Positions 7,377 through 12,473 of a stretch of DNA of 12,473 nt are shown here, piece by piece (positions within the stretch are counted from its first letter, which is position 1; each line of letters begins with the position of its first letter). The DNA lies in assembly GCA_018609965.1 (NCBI GenBank), contig JAHENP010000272.1, positions 1-12,473 on the forward strand. The letters run 5' to 3'. Origin of the DNA: Haloferacaceae archaeon. GTDB lineage: Archaea; Halobacteriota; Halobacteria; Halobacteriales; Haloferacaceae. The position numbers were made by a program, and so were the translations under genes. The notes under the pieces are model-generated. The model worked only from the letters and a program-made list of their open reading frames with translations, was not told the DNA's origin and searched no databases.

Positions 7377-7383
7377 ACTTCAA
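7377..7383 (-). promoter_or_regulatory. Promoter element (TTGAAGT) of the DUF7310-DUF7311-ATPase-platform operon
   Basis: Minus-strand TTGAAGT is followed by GTGGTGCCGGGGCCA and, exactly 23 nt after the heptamer, the GTG start at 7353. The position fits a TATA-like box for a leaderless mRNA. It shares AAGT, GGTGCCGGG and CCA with the internal element at 6590-6596. Confidence 0.6.
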
Positions 7384-7406
7384 CCTTCGGCGTCGACCAT
7401 CGGGTG

Positions 7407-7432
7407 TGACAGACGAGTCGATCTCGTTGTCA
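7407..7432. promoter_or_regulatory. Near-perfect inverted repeat between the divergent secretion operon and cetZ
   Basis: The left arm is TGACA-G-ACGAG (7407-7417), the spacer is TCGAT (7418-7422), and the right arm is CTCGT-TGTCA (7423-7432). The arms pair over 10 bp with one extra G (7412) in the left arm. It lies just upstream of the secretion-operon box (7377-7383) and about 40 bp upstream of the cetZ box (from 7471). That is a suitable place for a regulator acting on either or both promoters. It is outside every predicted transcript. No T-run follows, so it is not a typical terminator. Confidence 0.5.
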
Positions 7433-7470
7433 GGCGAGCGAGTACAACCCTCGTGTCGAGTAACAGAGTG

Positions 7471-7481
7471 GGAAAATACAT
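7471..7481 (+). promoter_or_regulatory. BRE/TATA element of the cetZ gene
   Basis: GGAAAATACAT contains a purine-rich BRE-like start (GGAAA) and an AT-rich core (AAATACAT) centred about 29 nt before the ATG at 7507, so the 5' leader should be only a few nucleotides. It is the only AT-rich stretch in this intergenic region. Confidence 0.6.
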
Positions 7482-7506
7482 ACCCGGGGAAGCCACAGTA
7501 GGCTGT

Positions 7507-8580
7507 ATGAAGACGGTCCTCATCGGGGTCGGACAGGCCGGTGGAAAGGTCACCGCCGCCCTCCGCGAGTTCGACCGCGAGATGGGGTTCGACGCCATCC
7601 GCGGGACACTCGCCGTGAACAGCGCGCAGGCCGACCTCAAGCCCCTCTCACTGGACACCGTGTTGGTCGGACAGGATCGGGTGAACGGGCACGGCGTCGG
7701 CGGCGACAACGAGCTCGGAGCGGAGGTGATGGAAGCCGACGCCGGCGAGGTGATGGCGGCACTCGACGGCCGGATCACCGCACAAGCGGAGTCGATATTC
7801 GTCGTCGCCGGGCTCGGCGGCGGCACCGGCTCCGGCGGCGCGCCGGTGTTGGCCAAGGAGTTGAACCGGGTGTACGACGTGCCGGTGTACGCGCTGGGAA
7901 TCCTGCCGGGCGCCGACGAGGGGGCGATGTACCAGGTGAACGCCGGCCGGTCGCTGAAGACGCTCGCCCGGGAGGCGGACGCGGTGTTGTTGATCGACAA
8001 CGACGCCTGGCGCAGCTCCGGCGAGAGCGTCGAGGAGGGGTTCCAGAGCATCAACGAGGCGATCGCCCAACGGGTCGGACTGCTGATGGCCTCCGGGGAG
8101 GCGATCGAGGGGGTCGGTGAGTCCGTCGTCGACACCAGCGAGATCATCAACACACTGCGTGCCGGCGGGATCTCGTCGCTGGGGTACGCCAGCGCACAGG
8201 CCGGCGAGGACGCGGACGCCAACGTCAACGTGGTGACGAGCATCACGCGCAACGCACTGTTGACGGGTGCGAGCCTGCCGAACGCCACCGCCGCGGAGAC
8301 GGGATTGGTCGTGCTCGCGGGGCGCGCGGAGAACATCTCTCGGAAGGGTGTCGAACGCGCCCGGAGTTGGGTCGAAGAGGAGACGGGGAGTATGCGGGTC
8401 CGTGGCGGTGACTTCCCGTTGGACTCCGACCGGATCGCCGCGCTCGTCTTACTGGGCGGGATCGAGCGGTCCGACCGCGTCGAGGCGTTCATGGACCGCG
8501 CCAAGGAGGCCCAGGAACAGGAGGAACGCGAGGACCCCGCCGAGATGTTCCAGAACGAGGAACTGGACGACCTGATCTGA
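7507..8580 (+). CDS. CetZ-family tubulin/FtsZ-superfamily GTPase
   Basis: CetZ proteins are archaeal cytoskeletal GTPases related to tubulin and FtsZ; the founding member in Haloferax volcanii controls rod formation and swimming. The 357-residue product opens with the T1 loop (IGVGQAGGK, 6-14). It carries GHGVGGDNELGAE (61-73), the tubulin/FtsZ signature GGGTGSGG (104-111, T4), ALGILPGADEG (129-139) and DNDAWR (164-169). The T7-type segment DTSEIINTL (209-217) has Glu212 at the position I infer to be catalytic. The C-terminal domain is conserved and ends in an acidic tail (MFQNEELDDLI). It appears to lack the acidic insertion that I recall after the T7 region in Haloferax CetZ1, so it is probably another paralogue group. 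ATG 7507 is chosen over the longer frame from 7339, which crosses the promoter and the divergent operon. It is divergent from the secretion operon, with the HTH gene 96 bp downstream on the same strand. Confidence 0.93.
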   Translation: MKTVLIGVGQAGGKVTAALREFDREMGFDAIRGTLAVNSAQADLKPLSLDTVLVGQDRVNGHGVGGDNELGAEVMEADAGEVMAALDGRITAQAESIFVVAGLGGGTGSGGAPVLAKELNRVYDVPVYALGILPGADEGAMYQVNAGRSLKTLAREADAVLLIDNDAWRSSGESVEEGFQSINEAIAQRVGLLMASGEAIEGVGESVVDTSEIINTLRAGGISSLGYASAQAGEDADANVNVVTSITRNALLTGASLPNATAAETGLVVLAGRAENISRKGVERARSWVEEETGSMRVRGGDFPLDSDRIAALVLLGGIERSDRVEAFMDRAKEAQEQEEREDPAEMFQNEELDDLI

Positions 8581-8636
8581 GTCACCGCCCGTCCAGAGCC
8601 GTTCCCGGGTCGCCGACACGACCCGTTGGCGTAGCG

Positions 8637-8641
8637 TTTAT
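8637..8641 (+). promoter_or_regulatory. TATA-like box of the HTH regulator
   Basis: The core TTTAT, in the context GCGTTTATGCGG, is centred about 38 nt before the ATG at 8677. It would place the transcript start near 8665 with a leader of about 12 nt, so the regulator probably has its own promoter in addition to any read-through from cetZ. Confidence 0.5.
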
Positions 8642-8676
8642 GCGGCCAAACTGTCTCGATAGAATCGGTTACGGGC

Positions 8677-9393
8677 ATGATCGACACGACCCTGGAGATG
8701 GAGCAGTACGACTGCCCGTTCATCGACACGACGGCCGACCACGGGGTCGCCTTCTCCGCCGTCCAGTGGGAGTTCGACACGGCGACGGCGTCGTTGGAGA
8801 CCCGGATGGTCGTCGAGGGTGACGAGCCGGAGGCGTTGGCAGACGGGTTGGTCGCGCTGCGGGACCACGATCAGATGGCGGAGTACGACCTCATCCGGAA
8901 GACCGACGGTGTGGCACAGATCCGGACGGTGATCGACGAGACGGACGCGATGCAGACGATCCGAGACAACAACGGGTACATCACCGGCCCGTTTTACATC
9001 GACGACGGCAGCGAGCTGTGGCACGTCGGCTTCGACGACCAGAGCGCAGAGGACGCCACGCTCGCACAGTTGGACCGCCGCAACGAGTTTGAGGTGGTCG
9101 ACCGCGAGGAGCCGGAGCTGCCGGAACTCCAGAAGTTCGTCCAGAACGCCGGCGCCGCGATGACGCTCGTGGAGGGGTGTCGGACGCTCTCGTCGGTGGA
9201 ACGGGAGACGCTGGCGACGGCCGCCACGGAGGGGTACTTCGAGAGCCCGCGGTCGGCCACACTCGGCTCGCTGGCCGAGGAGTTCGACGTGTCGAAACCC
9301 GCGGTCTCGAAGAACCTCCGACGCGGCCAACGGAAGATGCTCCGACGTGTCGTCGACGCCCTCGACGAACTCGACACTGCCGACATCGACTGA
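8677..9393 (+). CDS. Bat-type HTH_10 transcriptional regulator
   Basis: This 238-residue acidic protein ends in the haloarchaeal HTH_10 domain (bacterio-opsin activator type). The segment SSVERETLATAATEGYFESP (172-191) and then LGSLAEEFDVSKPAVSKNLR (196-215) form the helix-turn-helix, and MLRRVVDAL closes the domain. The N-terminal part (about 1-150) is an alpha/beta sensor-like region without cofactor motifs that I can name, similar to the regions preceding HTH_10 in small haloarchaeal regulators. Such proteins bind DNA near promoters; the ligand and targets here are unknown. ATG 8677 is used; an in-frame ATG at 8698 would shorten the protein by seven residues. It follows cetZ by 96 bp on the same strand, so cetZ or the divergent secretion operon are candidate targets by position only. 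No membrane segment. Confidence 0.85.
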   Translation: MIDTTLEMEQYDCPFIDTTADHGVAFSAVQWEFDTATASLETRMVVEGDEPEALADGLVALRDHDQMAEYDLIRKTDGVAQIRTVIDETDAMQTIRDNNGYITGPFYIDDGSELWHVGFDDQSAEDATLAQLDRRNEFEVVDREEPELPELQKFVQNAGAAMTLVEGCRTLSSVERETLATAATEGYFESPRSATLGSLAEEFDVSKPAVSKNLRRGQRKMLRRVVDALDELDTADID

Positions 9394-9436
9394 GGAGACG
9401 CGCCGGCTCGCGAGACGCACCTCCCCGAACACTCCG

Positions 9437-9443
9437 TTCAAGT
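9437..9443 (+). promoter_or_regulatory. Promoter element (TTCAAGT) of the small membrane protein gene
   Basis: TTCAAGT is followed by CGTTGCCG and, exactly 23 nt after the heptamer, by the GTG at 9467. Heptamer, spacing and start codon match the elements at 6590-6596 and 7377-7383. Confidence 0.5.
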
Positions 9444-9466
9444 CGTTGCCGTGCCTCCCTCCGCTC

Positions 9467-9820
9467 GTGTCGCGTCGCTCACCGCCACCGTCGGCGCTCC
9501 ACCCGGAGGATCGGCCAGACCCGGCCGACGAGACGGGGCCGTGGCTGGCTGTCGCCGCGCTCGCGACGCTGGCGTGGCTCGGGCTCGTCGCCGTCGACCG
9601 CCAGTTGCTCGCGGCCGGTAGTTCCCCGTGGGCGCTCGTCAGAAGCGTCTACTCGTTGCTCCTCGCGCCGCTCGTGGCGGCGACACTGTTCCAGGACGAC
9701 CGCGTGCGGACGGCCGACGGCGACGGTGTCGGCCATGCGCGGTGGGTGTACGCCGGCGTCGCGTTGTTCTTCCCGCCCGTGATCGTCGCCTACGCCGGGC
9801 ACCGGCGGGTCGCTGGCTGA
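9467..9820 (+). CDS. Small three-helix membrane protein of unknown function
   Basis: The 117-residue product has a Pro/Asp-rich N-terminus of about 24 residues and three hydrophobic segments: 26-43 (WLAVAALATLAWLGLVAV), 57-74 (LVRSVYSLLLAPLVAATL) and 92-110 (RWVYAGVALFFPPVIVAYAG). It ends in a short basic tail (GHRRVAG), which suggests that end is cytoplasmic. The hydrophilic loop between helices 2 and 3 is Asp-rich (DDRVRTADGDGVG). I do not recognise the family with certainty. The GTG at 9467 is preferred over upstream in-frame starts because it lies 23 nt after the TTCAAGT box. The gene is 73 bp downstream of the HTH regulator on the same strand and converges with the transporter gene. Confidence 0.7.
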   Translation: MSRRSPPPSALHPEDRPDPADETGPWLAVAALATLAWLGLVAVDRQLLAAGSSPWALVRSVYSLLLAPLVAATLFQDDRVRTADGDGVGHARWVYAGVALFFPPVIVAYAGHRRVAG

Positions 9821-9885
9821 GACAGTGTTTCGGGTTGGCTCGTCGTCGGCCGACAGCTCCGACACCAGACGCAGTCGTCACCGAC

Positions 9886-11733
9886 TCACTCGTCGCCGGC
9901 GGTCGCCGGGGGTCGGTCGTCGTCCGGCCCGTCGACCTGGTCACGGAACGCACGCGCCGGCTGTCGTTCCCGGACGGGCGTGCCGAACAACCGTTGTCGG
10001 AACGAGCGGTCGGAGGGACGCTCGGCGAGCACGACCGAGCAGTCGACGTTGTCGACCACGTCGAGGTGGAGTGAGTCGCTGGCGACCCGCGAGAGCAACC
10101 CCTCCTCGGTCGCGCCGATCATCAGCATCGTGGCGTCGGTCGCGGCGTCGGCGATGGCAGACTCGATGTCGCCCGCGTCGACGGTGACGGTCACGTCTTC
10201 GAGGTCGTGACTCCCGGCCCAGTCCCTGAGGTACGCCTCCCCGGCACGTCTGTCGGCCTCGTCGTCGACGACGTGGAGCAGTTCGATCTTGGCGTTGGCG
10301 ACCCGTTGGAGCGAGCGCGCGACCTCGGCGGTCAGGTCGGCGTCCGGGCCGCCGGCGGTCGGCACCAGAATCCGCGAGGGGTCCAGCCCGCGGTCGGTGG
10401 CGACGAGAAAGTCACACGGAAGCTGGTTGGTCAACTCGGCCAACGGCCGCTCGGCCCGCGCGGAGTTCCACAGACTCCGTTTCTCCCAGTCGATCAGCGT
10501 CAGATCCGGGCTGGTCCGCCGGGCGAGCGCGAACACCTCCTCGAACGACCGCGGGGTGACCATCGTCGAGGTCTCTAGGCTCACGTCGTGTTTCTCGCCG
10601 ATCTCGCGGGCCTCGGTTAACAACTGCTCGGACTCCCGTCTGACCCCGTCCTCGCTGACTGGTTCGCCGCCGGGCACCTGCACGACGTGGACGGCGTGGA
10701 CGGTCCCGCGTTCGTGACTCGCCGCGAGCTGGCAGGCCATCCGCACGACGCCGGTCTCCGTCCGCGGGTTCGCGATTGGCACCAACACGCGGTACCCCTC
10801 CGGGTCGCGGACGATCTCCTCGACGGTGTCGATCACCGGGACGTACGACCGGCCGGCCAACGAGCCGGCCAGCCACTCCCGGACGGACAGCCGCCGCACG
10901 TCCTGGAACCGGTCGATCTGGAGCCGTTCGTCGGAGGTTTGGTAGTAGTTGACGACCGTCACCAACAACACACCGCCGAGCGTGTTGCCGACCAACACTG
11001 GGAGGACGAACCCCCCGAGCGCGGCCGACAGATCGACAGTCCCAACCAACGCCAGATACACCACCTCGGTGAAGGAGACGACGACGTGGAACAACCCGCC
11101 AAGCGGGATCGCGAGAAACGCCATGTAGACGACCGCCAGCCGGGAGATCGTGTCTCTGGCCGCGAAGTTGATCCAGACGACGCCGGCGACGATCAGCCCC
11201 GCGAACGCCGCCTTCACGAACAGTTCGCCGGCCGGGGTGGCGATCCCTTTGCGTGCGAACCCGACCGCCACCGTTGCCGTCTTCTCGTCGAACACACCGC
11301 CGTACGCGAGCGCGGCAGCACCCAGCCCGCCGCCGAGGAAGTTCCCCGCGAGCACGATCAGCCAGTGACGGAACAACGTCGGCACGGACGCGAGCCGTTC
11401 GAGGGTGAGCGCGACCGGCGGGAGCGTGTTCTCCGTGTACAGCTGGTAGCCGCCGATGATGATGTAGACGAACCCCAACGGGTACAACACCACGCCGGCG
11501 ACGGCGCTGTCGGTCGTCGCCGTCAGCGAGGCGTACAACAGAAACGTGATCGCGATAGAGAAGCCGGCCGCCAACGCACTGAAGAACAACGCCCGCGTGC
11601 CGGAGGTCACCTCGTGGTCGGCGTCGGCGACGACCCGTTGGTACACCTCGTCGGTGGAGAACTGGTCTGCGAGCACGTCGTCTGCGTGGTCGTCACCGCC
11701 CGGCGGCGGGTCTGCTGCGTCTGGCGTGGCCAT
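9886..11733 (-). CDS. Formate/nitrite transporter fused to two UspA-like domains
   Basis: The 615-residue product joins a FocA/NirC-type channel (FNT family, small monovalent anions such as formate or nitrite) to two cytoplasmic universal-stress-like domains. After an acidic N-terminus (1-45) come six hydrophobic segments: about 48-70, 77-98, 122-146, 172-192, 199-228 and 238-262. The half-repeat motifs GNFLGG (130-135) and GNTLGG (249-254) are visible. A His in GLFHVV (H216) aligns by context with the conserved pore His of FNT proteins. UspA-like domain 1 starts at YRVLVPIANP (314-323) and domain 2 at SRILVPTAGG (453-462); domain 2 ends with SVVLAER. The ATP-binding G-x2-G-x9-G(S/T) motif is not intact in MIGATEEGLLSR, so nucleotide binding is doubtful. 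ATG 11733 is chosen over the longer frame to 11829, whose added residues are basic and cross the promoter. The substrate cannot be told from sequence. Confidence 0.9.
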   Translation of the reverse strand: MATPDAADPPPGGDDHADDVLADQFSTDEVYQRVVADADHEVTSGTRALFFSALAAGFSIAITFLLYASLTATTDSAVAGVVLYPLGFVYIIIGGYQLYTENTLPPVALTLERLASVPTLFRHWLIVLAGNFLGGGLGAAALAYGGVFDEKTATVAVGFARKGIATPAGELFVKAAFAGLIVAGVVWINFAARDTISRLAVVYMAFLAIPLGGLFHVVVSFTEVVYLALVGTVDLSAALGGFVLPVLVGNTLGGVLLVTVVNYYQTSDERLQIDRFQDVRRLSVREWLAGSLAGRSYVPVIDTVEEIVRDPEGYRVLVPIANPRTETGVVRMACQLAASHERGTVHAVHVVQVPGGEPVSEDGVRRESEQLLTEAREIGEKHDVSLETSTMVTPRSFEEVFALARRTSPDLTLIDWEKRSLWNSARAERPLAELTNQLPCDFLVATDRGLDPSRILVPTAGGPDADLTAEVARSLQRVANAKIELLHVVDDEADRRAGEAYLRDWAGSHDLEDVTVTVDAGDIESAIADAATDATMLMIGATEEGLLSRVASDSLHLDVVDNVDCSVVLAERPSDRSFRQRLFGTPVRERQPARAFRDQVDGPDDDRPPATAGDE

Positions 11734-11760
11734 CTTACCGCTACCAGTCGTCCGAAACGG

Positions 11761-11769
11761 AAGTAGTTT
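11761..11769 (-). promoter_or_regulatory. Possible TATA-like box of the transporter gene
   Basis: Minus-strand AAACTACTT is centred about 32 nt before the ATG at 11733, giving a short predicted leader. The match is weak but it is the most AT-rich stretch upstream. A small dyad, TCCG-AAA-CGGA (11751-11761), lies directly beside it. Confidence 0.35.
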
Positions 11770-11821
11770 GTCGACTCGTCGCGGCCGGTGACGCGGTGGT
11801 CTCGTCGGGAGCCGCCGCAAA

Positions 11822-11827
11822 CTTATC
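11822..11827 (+). promoter_or_regulatory. TATA-like box of the HAD hydrolase gene
   Basis: The context GCAAACTTATCAC gives a core CTTATC centred about 27 nt before the GTG at 11852, the same leaderless spacing as other genes here. This placement supports the GTG start. Confidence 0.55.
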
Positions 11828-11851
11828 ACAGATCCGAGTCCACGCTCTGGT

Positions 11852-12473
11852 GTGGACGACTACGACCGACTGTACGAGCTGTACGACCGGTTCGACACGG
11901 AGCAGTTCCGTGCCTACCGGGCGTTCGTGGACCTGTTCCCGCCGTTGGAGAGCCCGGTCGCGCTCGAACGCTGGGACGAGGCCAACGAGGCGCTGGCGGA
12001 GCGCCGCGCGGAGATCGAGGCGGGCGTCGAGGACGGCCGACGGCTGGCGGACGTGGCGGCTCGTGCCGACCGAGCGGCGGCGTTTACCGCGTTGGATCTC
12101 CGGGCGAAGTACGGCCGCGCGGTGAACGCGCTCGTATTAGACGTCGACGAGACGCTCCGGTCGGCGGGCGACACGGACAACGAGATTCCCCGCGAGACGC
12201 TCCACCTCCTGCGAGAGTTCGTCGAACGCGGGGTCCAGTTGGTGATCTGCACCGGCCAGACGTTGGAGAACGTCAAGGGGTTCCTCGTTCAGGGGCTGGG
12301 AAACGAACTCGTCCACTCGGGTGACGTGTCCGTCGTCTACGAGGCCGGCGCGGGCGTGTTCACCCCGGGACACGGCTCGGAGACGAAACGGCTGTTGTAC
12401 GACGACCTGCCCGACGACACCCGCGGTGTCGTCGACGACGTGCGGTCGCGGGTGTTGCGGGACGCCCCCGAAC
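11852..12473 (+). CDS. HAD-superfamily hydrolase, haloarchaeal type (C-terminus beyond window)
   Basis: From GTG 11852 the frame is open to the right edge and gives 207 residues, so this is the N-terminal part only. Residues 1-90 are an acidic helical region beginning MDDYDRLYELYDRFDT. HAD motif I follows as LVLDVDETLRS (94-104): Asp97 is the expected nucleophile and Asp99 the general acid. HAD motif II is VICTGQT (131-137, Thr134). The later segment EAGAGVFTPGHG (164-175) is the beginning of the cap or Rossmann remainder. Motifs III and IV would lie beyond the edge. This matches a haloarchaeal HAD hydrolase family I recall, for which I know no firm substrate; a Mg-dependent phosphatase is the family expectation. 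It is divergent from the FNT-UspA gene with 118 bp between the starts, and codon use is typical of its neighbours. Confidence 0.85.
   Translation, partial: MDDYDRLYELYDRFDTEQFRAYRAFVDLFPPLESPVALERWDEANEALAERRAEIEAGVEDGRRLADVAARADRAAAFTALDLRAKYGRAVNALVLDVDETLRSAGDTDNEIPRETLHLLREFVERGVQLVICTGQTLENVKGFLVQGLGNELVHSGDVSVVYEAGAGVFTPGHGSETKRLLYDDLPDDTRGVVDDVRSRVLRDAPE

Noticed and set aside
5490..7409. 639-residue open frame antisense to the ATPase and DUF7311 genes
   Set aside because: Arg/Pro/Ser-rich translation opposite well-supported genes, with no recognisable domain.
7339..7506. N-terminal extension of CetZ to 7339
   Set aside because: The extension crosses the TATA box, the inverted repeat and the divergent gene start. 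MKTVLIGVGQAGGK is the usual beginning of this family.
8657..8667. CGAT-AGA-ATCG dyad near the HTH regulator start
   Set aside because: Arms of 4 bp are expected by chance; kept only as a note.
9407..9414. Palindrome CTCGCGAG upstream of the 9467 gene
   Set aside because: Eight GC-rich bases are not significant at this base composition.
9821..9885. Possible terminator between the convergent 9467 gene and the transporter gene
   Set aside because: No poly-T tract and no long dyad. CGTCGTCGGCCGAC has short self-complementarity only.

Overview
The window is chromosomal DNA from a haloarchaeon (class Halobacteria). The sequence is very GC-rich, the proteins are rich in Asp and Glu, and several start codons (many of them GTG) lie about 25-30 nt downstream of archaeal TATA-like boxes, which implies leaderless mRNAs. 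Many products belong to families known mainly or only from haloarchaea: DUF5794, DUF7310/DUF7311, CetZ, a bat-type HTH regulator and a haloarchaeal HAD protein. No tRNA, rRNA, CRISPR array, insertion sequence or phage gene was seen. I could not assign a genus.

Layout from left to right. (1) 1-1193, minus strand: a DUF5794 membrane protein running off the left edge, preceded by a small unrecognised ORF 3 nt upstream in a probable two-gene unit. (2) 1336-2840, plus: guaB (IMP dehydrogenase) with its own TATA box. (3) 2884-7353, minus, convergent with guaB: a four-gene type IV pilus/archaellum-like secretion operon, in order DUF7310 coiled-coil protein, DUF7311 membrane-anchored protein, PilB/TadA-type ATPase and TadC/PilC-type platform protein. 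Two of its three junctions are GTGA start/stop overlaps; the third is an 88-bp overlap containing an internal promoter. (4) 7507-8580, plus, divergent from that operon: a CetZ cytoskeletal GTPase, followed by (5) a bat-type HTH regulator (8677-9393) and (6) a small three-helix membrane protein (9467-9820). (7) 9886-11733, minus: a formate/nitrite transporter fused to two UspA-like domains. (8) 11852-12473, plus: the N-terminal half of a HAD-family hydrolase, cut by the right edge.

The central part (about 2.9-9.4 kb) is the most interesting. A tubulin-superfamily cytoskeletal gene and a DNA-binding regulator sit back to back with a pilus-type secretion motor and platform that have no pilin genes in the window. 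The 153-bp divergent control region carries a near-perfect 10-bp-arm inverted repeat. The secretion operon start, the ATPase start and the 9467 gene share one promoter architecture: TT(C/G)AAGT, exactly 23 nt, then GTG. The two copies in the secretion operon also share GGTGCCGGG. Whether CetZ, the regulator and the secretion proteins work together is inference from position only.
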